Shown here: piece by piece, positions 16,699-26,219 of the stretch
Layout of the letters: each line of letters starts with the position of its first letter
Position numbering within the stretch: the first letter of the stretch is position 1
The notes under the pieces: generated by a model
Databases searched by the model: none
What the model was told of the DNA's origin: nothing
The model's input: the letters and a program-made list of their open reading frames with translations, nothing else
Program-made: the position numbers and the translations under genes
Assembly: GCF_902506575.1 (NCBI RefSeq)
Contig: NZ_LR732544.1
Coordinates: 3,628,957 to 3,664,663 of the forward strand
Direction: 5' to 3'
Origin: Streptomyces mexicanus
Lineage (GTDB): Bacteria > Actinomycetota > Actinomycetes > Streptomycetales > Streptomycetaceae
DNA: 35,707 nucleotides

Positions 16699-17798
16699 CA
16701 GGGGTCACCGCCCCCGCGGCCGGCGCCGACCGGCTGCTTGAGCCAGGCCTGCTGGAAGGCGAAGCGGGCCGCCTCCACCTCGTGCCGCTGGTCGGCGTGG
16801 AGCACGCCGAGCGCGTACGCCGTCGCCGGGGCGATGCGCGGGGTGCGGGCCGCGGCGGCCGCGGCGGCCGCCGCCTCCGAGGCGTCGCGGTGCCGGTCCA
16901 GGGCCCGGCCCGCCGCCGGCAGCCGTACGTCCACCGGGACCTCGCCGGCGCCGTGCAGCACCTCACGGGCGTACCGGTGCAGGCGCAGCAGCAGCCGGAC
17001 CTGGTGCCAGGGGGCGTCCTGCGGGTGCGGGGACGGGTCCGGGGACAGGCCGGCGGCCAGCGCCGCGGCGTTGTACGGGCTGCCGGCGGTGACCAGCGGC
17101 AGGGCGGCGACGGCGTCGGTGAGGCGTTCCTCGGCGGCGCGGGCCGCCTCGCGCAGGTCGGTGGTGCGGGCGGCCGGGGTGAGGGGGACGTCGCTGGCGA
17201 GCACGGCGACCTTGTCCGCGACGGCGTGGAAGCGGGCGGAGCCCAGGGCCTGCAGGGCGGCGGAGTGGGCGCGGGTGCGGGCGAGGGTGAGCTGACGGTC
17301 CAGCAGGGCGCCGGCCTTGGCGGCGCCCACGGTGAGGTTGCCGGTGCCGGTGCCGCGCTCGGGGAGGGCCGGCGCGGGCAGGGCGACTGCCGGGGCACCC
17401 CGGCGCGCGGTCACCGCGTCGCCGCGCGCCGGGGTCTGCGGCGACAGCCGCTGCAGAGCCAGCAACAGCCGCTCCAGACGGTCCTGGTAGGCGTGTTCGC
17501 GGGCCAGCGTGCCCGACACCCAGGCCAGTTCGGGGCGCAGTTCCTCCGCCCAGGTCTCCTCCAGCAGCGGGCGGAAGGTGTGCAGGCTGCCGCTGATGCG
17601 GCGGGCCGAGCGGCGCAGGGCGCGGGCCGCGTCGAGGGACTCGGCGGTGGCGCCGGCCGCGCCGCCGCCGGTCTCCCGGTGCAGGCGCAGCGCCCGCAGG
17701 AACTCCGTGGCCTGGGCCCGCAGATACGCCGCGAGGGCGTCGGCGGGCACCGGACCGGTGGCCGCGGGGTCCGTCGGGTCAAGGTGTCGCTGTGCCAC
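16695..17798 (-). CDS. CHAD-domain protein, probable polyphosphate-associated
   Basis: The 367-aa product starts GTG 17798 behind CGGAGGCG, overlapping the last 20 nt of ppk. It is almost entirely helical and rich in Arg, Ala and Leu, with conserved basic residues of the CHAD family: [21 protein letters not shown] near 55-75 and [19 protein letters not shown] near 263-281. Such domains form a two-bundle fold with a basic groove that binds inorganic polyphosphate. No CYTH domain is fused to it. Overlaps on both sides (ppk upstream, Nudix downstream) show tight co-expression and support a role in polyphosphate storage or localisation. Confidence 0.87.
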   Translation of the reverse strand: MAQRHLDPTDPAATGPVPADALAAYLRAQATEFLRALRLHRETGGGAAGATAESLDAARALRRSARRISGSLHTFRPLLEETWAEELRPELAWVSGTLAREHAYQDRLERLLLALQRLSPQTPARGDAVTARRGAPAVALPAPALPERGTGTGNLTVGAAKAGALLDRQLTLARTRAHSAALQALGSARFHAVADKVAVLASDVPLTPAARTTDLREAARAAEERLTDAVAALPLVTAGSPYNAAALAAGLSPDPSPHPQDAPWHQVRLLLRLHRYAREVLHGAGEVPVDVRLPAAGRALDRHRDASEAAAAAAAAARTPRIAPATAYALGVLHADQRHEVEAARFAFQQAWLKQPVGAGRGGGDPW

Positions 17799-20022
17799 GC
17801 CGGCGCCTCCGGGCGTCTATGAGCATCTCCTGAATGTTGCGCAGGGGCTGGCCGTCCCCGTCGACCGCGTGCCGGGTCCACTCGCCGTCCGGGCCGAGGC
17901 GCCAGGAGGCGGTGGTGTCGGACATGCCGGTCTCCAGGAGCCGGTTGAGGGTGGCCCGGTGGGCGGGGTCGGTGACGCGGACCAGGGCCTCGATGCGGCG
18001 GTCGAGGTTGCGGTGCATCATGTCCGCGCTGCCGATCCACACCTCCGGCTCGCCGCCCCCGCCGAAGACGAAGACCCGGGAGTGCTCCAGGAAGCGGCCG
18101 AGGACGGAGCGGACCCGGATGTTCTCCGACAGGCCTGGCACGCCGGGACGCAGCGCGCAGATGCCGCGCACCCACACATCGACCGGCACCCCGGCCTGCG
18201 AGGCGCCGTAGAGGGCGTCGACGACCGCCTCGTCGACCATCGAGTTGACCTTGATGCGGATGAACGCGGGCCGTCCGGCGCGGTGGTGCTGGATCTCCTT
18301 GTTGATCCGGGAGATCAGACCGTCGCGCAGGGACTTGGGGGCGACCAGCAGCCGGCGGTAGGTCTCCCGGCGGGAGTAGCCGGAGAGCCGGTTGAACAGG
18401 TCGGACAGGTCCGCGCCGACCTGCGGGTCGGCGGTGAGCAGGCCGAGGTCCTCGTACAGCCGGGCGGTCTTGGGGTGGTAGTTGCCGGTGCCGACGTGGC
18501 TGTAGCGGCGCAGGGTGTCGTCGCCCTCCTGGCGGACCACCAGGGACAGCTTGCAGTGGGTCTTCAACCCGACCAGGCCGTAGACGACGTGGCAGCCGGC
18601 CTCCTCCAGTTTGCGCGCCCACTTGATGTTGGCGTGCTCGTCGAAGCGGGCCTTGATCTCCACCAGGACCAGGACCTGCTTGCCGGACTCGGCGGCGTCG
18701 ATGAGGGCGTCCACGATCGGGGAGTCGCCGGAGGTGCGGTAAAGGGTCTGCTTGATGGCCAGCACGTCCGGGTCGGCGGCGGCCTGCTCCAGGAAGGCCT
18801 GGACGGAGGTGGAGAAGGAGTCGTAGGGGTGGTGCAGCAGGATGTCGCGGCTGCGCAGCGCGGCGAAGATGTCCGGCGGGGTCGCCGACTCGACCTCGGC
18901 CAGGTCGCGGTGGGTGCCGGCGACGAACTTGGGGTACTTCAGCTCGGGCCGGTCCAGGCTGTGGATGCGGAACAGGCCGGTGAGGTCCAGCGGGCCGGGC
19001 AGCGGGTAGACCTCCGCCTCGGAGATCTTCAGCTCGCGCACGAGGAGGTCCAGCACCTCGCGGTCGATGGACTCCTCCACCTCCAGGCGCACCGGCGGCC
19101 CGAAGCGGCGCCGCATCAGCTCCTTCTCCAGGGCCTGGAGCAGGTTCTCGGCGTCGTCCTCCTCCACCTCCAGGTCCTCGTTGCGGGTGAGCCGGAAGGT
19201 GTGGTGCTCCAGCACCTCCATGCCGGGGAACAGCTCCTCCAGGTGGGCGGCGATGACGTCCTCCAGGGGGACGTAGCGGCCCGGGGAGCTCTCCAGGAAG
19301 CGGGACAGCAGCGGCGGCACCTTCACCCGGGCGAAGTGCCGGTGGCCGGTGACCGGGTTGCGCACGACGACGGCCAGGTTCAAGGACAGGCCGGAGATGT
19401 ACGGGAAGGGGTGCGCGGGGTCCACGGCCAGCGGGGTGAGCACCGGGAAGATGCGCTGGCGGAACAGCGTGAACAGGCGGGCCTGCTCCTTGTCCGTCAG
19501 CTCGTGCCAGCGGACCAGGTGGATGCCTTCCTCGGCGAGGGCGGGGGCGACGTCCTCGTGGAAGCAGGCGGCGTGCCGGGCCATCAGCTCGCGCGAGCGG
19601 GCCCAGATCATCTCCAGCACCTCGCGCGGCTGCAGCCCGGAGGCGGAGCGGGTGGCCACGCCGGTGGCGATGCGGCGCTTGAGGCCGGCGACGCGGACCA
19701 TGAAGAACTCGTCCAGATTGCTGGCGAAGATCGCGAGGAAGTTCGCCCGCTCCAGCAGCGGTGTGTTCGGGTCCTCGGCGAGTTCCAGGACGCGTTCGTT
19801 GAAGGCGAGCCAGCTGCGCTCCCGGTCGAGGAACCGGCCCTGCGGCAACTGCTCGGCGCCCTCGCCCGGGGCCGCCTCGTAGGAGTCGAGGTCGGCGTCC
19901 AGGTCGGGGTCCAGATCGGAGACCGGCGCGGCCACGGTGTGCGACCGGTGGGCGGCTATGGAGCCCACGGAGGGCTGGAGCGGCGGGACCGGCGCGGCTG
20001 CCTGGGTGTCTGGCTGGCTCAT
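17779..20022 (-). CDS. ppk: Polyphosphate kinase PPK1
   Basis: The product is 747 aa from ATG 20022, which has GGAAG 9 nt upstream. An alternative ATG at 20133 would add 37 residues, but it lacks a ribosome site and its codons have many A/T third positions. All PPK1 domains are present: the N-domain begins [40 protein letters not shown] and [13 protein letters not shown] phrases follow. The phosphorylated His lies in [19 protein letters not shown] and the second catalytic His in [13 protein letters not shown]. It reversibly transfers the terminal phosphate of ATP to polyphosphate at the membrane. It heads the ppk-CHAD-Nudix operon. In S. lividans ppk is PhoP-regulated; I see no clear GTTCACC repeat upstream here. 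Confidence 0.95.
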   Translation of the reverse strand: MSQPDTQAAAPVPPLQPSVGSIAAHRSHTVAAPVSDLDPDLDADLDSYEAAPGEGAEQLPQGRFLDRERSWLAFNERVLELAEDPNTPLLERANFLAIFASNLDEFFMVRVAGLKRRIATGVATRSASGLQPREVLEMIWARSRELMARHAACFHEDVAPALAEEGIHLVRWHELTDKEQARLFTLFRQRIFPVLTPLAVDPAHPFPYISGLSLNLAVVVRNPVTGHRHFARVKVPPLLSRFLESSPGRYVPLEDVIAAHLEELFPGMEVLEHHTFRLTRNEDLEVEEDDAENLLQALEKELMRRRFGPPVRLEVEESIDREVLDLLVRELKISEAEVYPLPGPLDLTGLFRIHSLDRPELKYPKFVAGTHRDLAEVESATPPDIFAALRSRDILLHHPYDSFSTSVQAFLEQAAADPDVLAIKQTLYRTSGDSPIVDALIDAAESGKQVLVLVEIKARFDEHANIKWARKLEEAGCHVVYGLVGLKTHCKLSLVVRQEGDDTLRRYSHVGTGNYHPKTARLYEDLGLLTADPQVGADLSDLFNRLSGYSRRETYRRLLVAPKSLRDGLISRINKEIQHHRAGRPAFIRIKVNSMVDEAVVDALYGASQAGVPVDVWVRGICALRPGVPGLSENIRVRSVLGRFLEHSRVFVFGGGGEPEVWIGSADMMHRNLDRRIEALVRVTDPAHRATLNRLLETGMSDTTASWRLGPDGEWTRHAVDGDGQPLRNIQEMLIDARRRRRGTATP

Positions 20023-20310
20023 GAACCCATTCTTCCGCGCCGGGAGCGAGACAGGCGCGTCGGAAAGCGCGGGCGGGAGCACGGCTGCGGTCGCCTCTGC
20101 GGGCGGCGAGGGCTCTGGCACGGCGGGTTTCATTGCGCGAGCGTCGCAAGCCCGTCTGAATCGCCGGTTACGGCGACATGACGTGCGGGATAGCGGGGGG
20201 CGGCCCGCAGGATCACGCGGCGGGGAGCCCGCGAGGGCCGCACCGCCGTCGGTACGGCCCCGTACGGGTCGCCGGGGCTCGGCCGGCGCATGATCGTGCG
20301 GGCCGCGTCG
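20023..20310. other. ppk upstream region, no further gene seen
   Basis: The stretch includes the alternative N-terminal extension of ppk (20023-20133) and about 180 nt of GC-rich sequence that should contain the ppk promoter. No confident -35/-10 pair, PHO-box repeat or ORF with gene-like codon use was found. Confidence 0.4.
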
Positions 20311-20515
20311 GCCCTTCGGGCTGGGCTCGTGCGGCGGTGCGGCTCGCGCCTCGGCCCTTCGGGCTCGGCTCGTGTGTCGGTGCGGCCCGCGGTGGCCCTC
20401 CGGGCTCGGCTCGCGCGGCGGTGCGGCCCGCGGTGGCCCTTCGGGCTCGGCTCGCGCGGCGTGCGGTTCGCGTCGGTCCCGCGGGCCGGCCCGCGCGGCG
20501 TGCGGCCCGCGCAGT
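20311..20515. repeat. 41-bp tandem repeat, about five imperfect copies
   Basis: Units start at 20311, 20354, 20395, 20436 and about 20475. Each begins with GCCCTTCGGGCT or a near match, which can form a GCCC/GGGC hairpin, and continues with GGCTCG and GTGCGGCCCG. Copies two to four are most alike. The block fills the gap between the permease remnant ending at 20524 and the ppk upstream region. Confidence 0.85.
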
Positions 20516-20523
20516 CCCCGGGC

Positions 20524-20790
20524 TCAGCCCGTGCGGCGGCGCAGGACAGTGAAGGCCGCGGCGGTGGCCAGGACGGTCACGGCCAGGACGATGCCGGTCT
20601 CCGTCAGCTGCAGCGGCCAGAAGTGGCTCTGCGGGTGGTAGACCGCGTAGTAGCCGTGGGCGTCGCGGCCCGAGCGCACCGTCCAGGCGCTGCCCGACGC
20701 GGCCCACACCAGCAGCGCCGAACGGTGCAGGGCGAGGACGGTACGGGGCAGTCCCGTCAGGAGTGCGCCGGGCCGGGCGACGGGGCTCAC
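20524..20790 (-). pseudogene. Remnant of an ABC-2 type permease (N- and C-terminal ends joined, middle missing)
   Basis: An 88-codon frame starts GTG 20790, overlapping the preceding stop as GTGA (20787-20790). The first 30 residues (LPRTVLALHRSALLVWAA) resemble the N-terminus of Streptomyces ABC-2 permeases. The rest (GYYAVYHPQSHFWPLQLTET, a final helix, LRRRTG) resembles the C-terminal end of the same family. A functional permease has about 250-300 residues and six helices; here only about two remain. The most economical reading is an internal in-frame deletion. It could also be a genuine two-helix protein; homologue alignment would decide. Confidence 0.6.
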
Positions 20791-21106
20791 GCCGCGCTCC
20801 CCTCGGCGGAGCGGCCCCGCAGGGGCAGGCCGGTGGCACGCCCGGTCAGCCAGAACGCGGCCACCGCGCACACCGCGGCGACGGCGAGGACGAGCAGGCT
20901 GGTGGTGATCTGCAGCGGCCAGTAGTGGGAGTACGGATGGGTCTGGGCGTAGTAGCCGGTGGCGTGCAGCCGGGCGTACACCGGCGCGCACCCGGGCAGC
21001 TCCCGCAGGCCGCAGTCGGGGTAGGGGACGTGGGCGCCGGTGGAGGTGACCACGCCCTCGGCGATCTGGATCCCCTCGCCCGCGGGGCCCTGCCGCAGGG
21101 AGGTGA
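20787..21106 (-). pseudogene. C-terminal remnant of a second ABC permease
   Basis: In a frame different from both neighbours, the sequence reads LRQGPAGEGIQIAEGVV, then DCGLRELPGCAPVYARLHAT, GYYAQTHPYSHYWPLQITTS, a hydrophobic helix (LLVLAVAAVCAVAAFWL) and a short tail ending GSAA. GYYAxxHPxSHYWPLQ is shared with the adjacent remnant, marking both as paralogous permease C-termini. No N-terminal helices precede it: the sequence runs straight into the truncated ATPase at about 21106. A GTG at 21053 could start an 88-aa product. Confidence 0.6.
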
Positions 21107-21792
21107 CGTGACGCGGGTGTGCGCGGCCAGCAGGTCGTCGATGTCGCCGGCCAGGCGGATCCGGCCGCCGCCGACCAGCAGCAGGTGGTCGCAGGACTCC
21201 TCCAGTTCGGCGACCAGTCGTGCGAGGACAGCAGGATCGTGGTGCCGTACCGCGCGGCCTGGCCCATCAGCGTGCCCATCAGCTCGTGCCGGGCCAGCGG
21301 GTCCAGGTCGGCCATCGGCTCGTCCAGCAGCAGTTCGGGCCGCTTGCCCAGGGCCAGGGCGAGCGCGACCCGGGTGCGCTGGCCGCCGGACAGGGCGCGG
21401 ACACGGGCCCGCGGGTCCAGGCCGCCGGCGGCCACGACCTGCTCGGCGCCCGCCGCGTCCCAGCGCTCGGGGTTGAGGTCGGCGCCCAGGCGCAGGGTCT
21501 CGGCGACGGTGAGCTGCGGGTAGAGCGGCTTGTCCTGGGCGAGGTAGCCGACGCGGGGGCGGGCCGTGGCCGGGTCGGTGCCCAGCACGGTGAGCCGGCC
21601 CTCGGTCGGCGCGAGCAGCCCGGCGGCCAGGGACAGCAGGGTGGACTTGCCCGCCCCGTTGGGGCCGACCAGGGCGCACACGCGTCCCGCGGGCAGCCGG
21701 AAGCCGCAGTCCCGCAGCGCCCAGCTCTTGGCGCGCCCGCGGTAGCGCTTGGCCGGCGCGGCTGCCTCGAGGGCCGTGCCGGTGTCGGTCAT
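21107..21792 (-). pseudogene. ABC transporter ATPase (YtrB/CcmA-like), frameshifted and 3'-truncated
   Basis: ATG 21792 overlaps the GntR stop as ATGA. The first part is a good ABC ATPase: Walker A GPNGAGKST, Q-loop YLAQDKPLYP, signature ALSGGQRTR, Walker B ELLLDEP and the switch His in LLSSHD. Immediately after SSHD the frame is lost. Adding one G near 21217 (+ strand; between codons for D and L) restores SSHDLVAELEESCDHLLLVG and RIRLAGDIDDLLAAHTRV, the expected continuation. Homology then stops near 21107, where permease-like sequence begins in a third frame. Unrepaired, the original frame stays open to 20524 with non-homologous residues, so automated annotation may give a chimeric protein of about 422 aa. 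Confidence 0.75.
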
Positions 21793-22199
21793 TGCGGGTC
21801 TCCCTGAAGGTGCGCTGCGCGGGGCGCGAAGTGTCGGTCGAGTACGGCGGTGACGAGCGCGGTCACGTCGTCCCGGTCCAGCCCGGCCTCGCGGGCCCGC
21901 CGCACCCAGTCGTCCAGCTCGGCCCGCAGCGGGGAGTCGTCGGCGGGCGCGGCGCCCCGGGGGCGCCGCACGAAGGGGCCGAGTCCGCGCCGGGCCTCCA
22001 CGAGCCCCTCGCGCTCCAGTTCCCGGTAGGCCTTGAGGACGGTGCTGGGGTTGATGGCGGTGGCTTCCACGACCTCGCGGGCCGTGGGCAGCTGGTCGCC
22101 GGGGCGCAGCAGACCCAGGCGCAGGGCCTGCTTGGTCTGCTGCACGATCTGGACGTAGGTGGCCACGCCGCTGTGCCGGTCGATGGGGTACTCGAGCAC
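21789..22199 (-). CDS. GntR-family (YtrA subfamily) repressor
   Basis: I place the start at GTG 22199 (VLEYPIDRHSG; 136 aa). GTG codons at 22211 and 22220 are alternatives; the ribosome site is unclear (GAGAGGGG lies 13 nt before 22199). The winged-helix domain is clear: ATYVQIVQQTKQALRLGLLR, then PGDQLPTAREVVEATAINPS and TVLKAYRELEREGLVEARRG. The C-terminus is only about 55 residues and helical, as in YtrA-type members that control linked ABC transporters and dimerise through this tail. A dyad at 22217-22234 at the promoter suggests autoregulation. It is intact even though the transporter genes it controls look broken. Confidence 0.88.
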   Translation of the reverse strand: MLEYPIDRHSGVATYVQIVQQTKQALRLGLLRPGDQLPTAREVVEATAINPSTVLKAYRELEREGLVEARRGLGPFVRRPRGAAPADDSPLRAELDDWVRRAREAGLDRDDVTALVTAVLDRHFAPRAAHLQGDPQ

Positions 22200-22216
22200 G
22201 CCGACGACCACCCCTC

Positions 22217-22234
22217 TCACTAATTGAGTAGTGA
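22217..22234. promoter_or_regulatory. Putative GntR/YtrA operator
   Basis: TCACTA and TAGTGA form 6-bp inverted arms around ATTGAG, at the 5' end of the GntR gene. AT-rich relative to surroundings and in the place where YtrA-type regulators bind (sites of AGTxxACT character). Confidence 0.6.
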
Positions 22235-22286
22235 AAGGGGGGTGCAAGGGGGTGGGGGAAGTCAAACCGCGCGGGCGCGGACACGA

Positions 22287-22316
22287 CGAGGGGCCCCCGC
22301 ATGCGGGGGCCCCTCG
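22287..22316. terminator. Perfect 30-bp palindrome downstream of mshD
   Basis: The sequence from CGAGGGGCCCCCGCA to its exact complement forms a 15-bp arm palindrome with centre GCATGC. It lies about 90 nt after the mshD stop and upstream of the GntR promoter, as expected of a terminator insulating the two leftward units. Confidence 0.7.
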
Positions 22317-22402
22317 GGCGCCATGTGTCCGGGCGCCATGTGTCCGGGTGCCGTGCGCTCGGATGCTGTGCGTCTCGGATGCCGTGCGCACGGGTCAGGG
22401 CA
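22315..22402. repeat. 15-16-bp tandem repeat, five copies, directly after mshD
   Basis: Units start at 22315, 22330, 22345, 22360 and 22376. The first two are identical (CGGGCGCCATGTGTC); later ones drift (CGGGTGCCGTGCGCT, CGGATGCTGTGCGTCT, CGGATGCCGTGCGCA). The array reaches to within a dozen bases of the mshD stop codon. Confidence 0.85.
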
Positions 22403-23323
22403 TCAGGTCTCGGTGCGGTACATCAGGTCCGTGTCGTACGTGGTGAAGCCCAGCCGCTCGTAGACCGACACCGCCGCCTTGTTGTCGGCGTCGACGTAGA
22501 GCATGGCGGTCGGCAGGCCCTGCGCGGCCAGGTGGCGCAGGCCGATCAGGGTGAGCGCCTTGCCGAGGCCGCCGCCCTGGGCGCCGGGCCGGACCCCGAG
22601 GACGTACACCTCGCCCAGCCGCTCCTCGGCGTGCACCTTGGTCCAGTGGAAGCCGATCAGCCGGCCCTCGCGTTCGGCGAGGAAGAACCCGCGCGGGTCG
22701 AACCAGGGTTCGCCCTTGCGGGCGTCGAGGTCCCGCTGGGTGAGGGAGCCCTGCTCGGGGTGGTGGGCGAACGCCTCGGCGTTCACCGCGAGCCAGGCGG
22801 CGTCGTCCTCGCCCGGCACGAACGCCCGCACCGTCACCCCCTCGGGCAGCACCGGCTCGGGCAGCTCGAAACCGGTCAGCGGCCGCCGCATCTGGCGCAG
22901 TTCGCGGAACAGGGTCAGCCCGAGCACCTGCGAGAGGTGCCGGGCCGCGGAGTGCCCGCCGTGCGCCCACACCCGCAGCCGCTTGCCGGAGGCGGCCAGC
23001 AGCGCCGTGCCCAGCGCCCGCCCGTGCCCGTGCCCGCGGTGCGCGGGGTGGACGACCAGCTCGGCGGCGGGCGCCTCCACGGGGTCGGTGTCCTCCAGCT
23101 GCGCGTAGCCGACCAGTGCGCCGTCGACGTGCAGCAGCAGGTGCGAGACGCCCTCGCGGGCGCCGCCGCGCAACTGCAGCCGGCCCTGCTCGGACACCGC
23201 CTGCTGCCCGTCGGCGCGGGCGGCTGCCGCCAGCAGCCCGAGCACGGCGTCGGCCTGGTCCGAGGAGAGTTCGGCGAGGGTCTCCAGTGAGCGGGCGATC
23301 GGTGCGGTGTCGTCGCTGGTCAT
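22403..23323 (-). CDS. mshD: Mycothiol synthase MshD (two GNAT domains)
   Basis: The 306-aa product starts ATG 23323. It transfers acetyl from acetyl-CoA to Cys-GlcN-Ins, the last step of mycothiol synthesis. Two GNAT domains are readable. The N-terminal one has ELVVHPAHRGHGHGRALGTA; the C-terminal one has EVYVLGVRPGAQGGGLGKAL, LYVDADNKAAVSVYERLGF and the end TYDTDLMYRTET. HWTKVH and WFDPRGFFLAEREGRLIGFH are typical of MshD. No ribosome site precedes the ATG, but TACGCT at -13 to -8 fits a leaderless transcript. Mycothiol replaces glutathione in actinomycetes, which supports the taxonomic assignment. Confidence 0.94.
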   Translation of the reverse strand: MTSDDTAPIARSLETLAELSSDQADAVLGLLAAAARADGQQAVSEQGRLQLRGGAREGVSHLLLHVDGALVGYAQLEDTDPVEAPAAELVVHPAHRGHGHGRALGTALLAASGKRLRVWAHGGHSAARHLSQVLGLTLFRELRQMRRPLTGFELPEPVLPEGVTVRAFVPGEDDAAWLAVNAEAFAHHPEQGSLTQRDLDARKGEPWFDPRGFFLAEREGRLIGFHWTKVHAEERLGEVYVLGVRPGAQGGGLGKALTLIGLRHLAAQGLPTAMLYVDADNKAAVSVYERLGFTTYDTDLMYRTET

Positions 23324-23458
23324 GCGACTGAGCGTACAGAGCGCGCTCACGGTCTGCCGATGCGTCCGGCCCGGTCGGCGCCATGGCCGCCAGGACGGTC
23401 TTCGGTCCCTTCCGCCTGGTCCGTCCGCCTGAGCCACCGCCCGTCCCCGTGCGGAAGC

Positions 23459-23489
23459 TCCCAGGAGGCCCCCGAAGGGCCTCCTGGGA
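23459..23489 (-). terminator. Terminator of the two-component operon
   Basis: A perfect 13-bp stem (23459-23471 with 23477-23489, arms TCCCAGGAGGCCC and GGGCCTCCTGGGA) with a 5-nt loop lies 50 nt after the histidine kinase stop. The remaining sequence to mshD (23324-23458) shows no gene-like ORF. Confidence 0.8.
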
Positions 23490-23538
23490 CGGTCACTGCC
23501 ACAGGAGCTCGACATCGACTCCTCGGCATGCTCGGCCT

Positions 23539-25028
23539 CTACTGAGGCGGGGACCCGGCGGAGGGCGGGATGTCCGGTGGCGGGGTCGGGGCGCCCGGCA
23601 GGTGGACCGTGGCGACCGTGCCGCCGCCCTCGGCCGGGGCGAGGGCGACCTGGCCGCCGGCCTGCCGGACGGTGCGGGCGACGATGGACAGGCCCAGGCC
23701 CGAGCCGGGCAGGGCGCGGGCGCTGGGAGAGCGCCAGAAGCGGTCGAAGACGTGGGGGAGTTCCTCCGCCGCGATGCCCGGCCCGTGGTCCCGTACCGTC
23801 AGGACGCCGTCGACGAGCCGCACCTCGATCGTGCCGCCCTCGGGGCTGAACTTCACCGCGTTGTCCAGGATGTTGACCACCGCCCGCTCCAGGGCCGCCG
23901 GCTCCCCGCGCACGTACCAGGGATCCACATCGGCGGTGAGGGTCAGTTCCGGGCCGCGCAGGCGGGCGCGGCGCCGCGCCTCGTGCACGGTGTCGTGGAA
24001 GGCGATCACCTGGATGCGTTCGCCGCGCTGGCTCTCCGAGCGGGACAGCTCCTGCAGGTCGCCGATCAGGGAGGCCAGTTCGGTCATCTGCGCCTTGACC
24101 GAGGCCAGCAGCGCCTTGCGGTCCGCCTCGGGCAGCGGGCGGCCCGTCTCCTCGCTGCGGGTGAGCAGTTCGATGTTGGTGCGCAGGGACGTCAGCGGCG
24201 TGCGCAGCTCGTGCCCGGCGTCGGCGATCAGTTGCTGCTGCAGTTCGCGCGAGGACGCAAGGGAGGCGGTCATCGAGTTGAAGGAGCGGGACAGCCGGGC
24301 GATCTCGTCCTCGCTGTCGTCCTCGACGGGGATGCGGATGGTCAGGTCCTCGGTGCGGGCCACGTGCTCGACGGCCTCGGTGAGCCGGTCCACCGGGCGC
24401 AGCCCGGCGCGGGCGACGGCCAGGCCCGCGGCGCCCGCCCCGACCACGCCTATCCCGGAGACCAGCAGCAGGATCAGCGCCAGGTCCTTCAGCGTCGTCT
24501 GGGTGCTCTTCAGCGGACTCGCCACGAGCAGCGCGGTGCCGGGGAACAGGTGCGGCTGGTCGCCCAGCCCCTGGGTGACGATCAGCGGCAGCGTCAGCAC
24601 CCGTACGGCGTTGCCGTCGCCGTCGACGCCGTTGCGGAACACCAGCCGGCCCTGCCCGGCCACCGCCCGGCGGATCACGTCCTTGTCGGAGGCGGTGACC
24701 TTGACCACGCCCGCGGAGTTCGAGGAGACGCAGGGCGTGCCGTCCGCCTTGACCAGTTGCAGGTAGTAAGTGTCCCGGGTGCGCAGCTCGTTGGGGGTGG
24801 CCTGCGGGGTCTGGGTGCAGTCGGCGAGGGCGCCGACCACCTCCGAGTACTGCTGCGGCCGTTTCGTGGCCTGCTTCAGGTCGTCGTCGACCTGGTCGTA
24901 CAGCTTGCCCTGGACGATGAACCAGCACGTGACCGACACCGCGGCCACGCCGAACGCCACCGCCGCCGCGACCAGCAGCGCCAGCCGCGACCGGATCGGC
25001 AGCGACCGGAACCGGCGCTGCAGCGTGT

Positions 25029-25032
<4 letters not shown>
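23539..25032 (-). CDS. cssS: Sensor histidine kinase, CssS/MprB-like
   Basis: The 497-aa product starts GTG 25032, overlapping the regulator stop as GTGA (25029-25032). TM1 is about 16-40, an extracytoplasmic sensor domain 41-180 contains two Cys (72 and 101), and TM2 is about 183-207. HAMP follows to about 260, then HisKA with phospho-acceptor His274 in [17 protein letters not shown]. The ATPase domain has [16 protein letters not shown] (N-box), DHGPGI (G1) and GSGLGLSI (G2). In S. lividans/S. coelicolor the pair next to this HtrA gene is, to my recollection, CssRS, which reacts to misfolded secreted protein and induces htrA-type proteases. MprAB of mycobacteria is the functional analogue. 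Symbol given on synteny, not on alignment. Confidence 0.85.
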
Positions 25033-25769
<737 letters not shown>

Positions 25770-25912
25770 CGCTCGCTGTTCCTCGGATTCCTCGGGTTCG
25801 TCGGGGGGCGCCTTTCAGCGTCCCACGTCTCGCACCGGCCGCGCGCGCGACGTCCTCGCCCACGCCGTCCTGACGACGTTCCGGCACGGCGTCCTCGTCC
25901 GCACCGGCCCGC

Positions 25913-26131
25913 TCAGGCCGCCATCGTCGTCAGGCGCCTCAGCGGCACCTTGTGGCGGTGTGGGCGGGTGGCGGGGGTGCGCAGGCCCATCAGCTCGGGC
26001 ACCGCCGCGACCGGCAGGGCGGGTCCGGACGGGCAGTGGAGTTCCTCGGCGACGGTGAGGGCGAGGGCGACGCCCTCGGGGCGGGTCGCGTCGACGGTGT
26101 CGGCCTTCTCGTGCACAACCTGGTCGATCAT
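25913..26131 (-). CDS. 72-aa protein of unknown function between htrA and the response regulator
   Basis: A near-perfect ribosome site (AAGGAG, 7 nt before ATG 26131) marks this as a real gene. The protein begins MIDQVVHEKADTVDATRPEG, continues with VALALTVAEELHCPSGPALP and VAAVPELMGLRTPATRPHRH, and ends KVPLRRLTTMAA. It is soluble, with an acidic N-terminus and basic C-terminus, one Cys, and no membrane segment or known motif. Its place between a secretion-stress protease and its regulator suggests a link to that response. Not recognised. Confidence 0.75.
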   Translation of the reverse strand: MIDQVVHEKADTVDATRPEGVALALTVAEELHCPSGPALPVAAVPELMGLRTPATRPHRHKVPLRRLTTMAA

Positions 26132-26144
26132 GGCGTACTCCTTG

Positions 26145-26203
26145 TCGTGCGATGGTGCGTCGTCCCCCCGCCGTCGTGCGGTGGTGCGTCGTCCCCCTCG
26201 CCG
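26145..26203. repeat. 29-30-bp tandem duplication between htrA stop and the 72-aa gene
   Basis: Two copies start at 26145 and 26174. They share TCGTGCG[A/G]TGGTGCGTCGTC and then CCCC-rich ends, differing by one substitution and one C/T change with a 1-bp length difference. They occupy the region of the 72-aa gene's promoter and lie 17 nt after the htrA stop. Confidence 0.8.
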
Positions 26204-26219
26204 GACCGAGGCGGCGCCG

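Noticed and set aside
20023..20133. Upstream ATG for ppk at 20133
   Set aside because: No ribosome site and atypical codon use; ATG 20022 is better supported, although S. lividans PPK may be longer, so some doubt remains.
20787..21792. Programmed frameshift producing a full ABC ATPase
   Set aside because: The sequence at the frame change is not a slippery heptamer, and the C-terminal part is missing even after correction, so decay or sequence error is more likely.
23346..23538. Small ORFs between the kinase gene and mshD
   Set aside because: They owe their length to a terminator hairpin region and show no ribosome site or gene-like composition.
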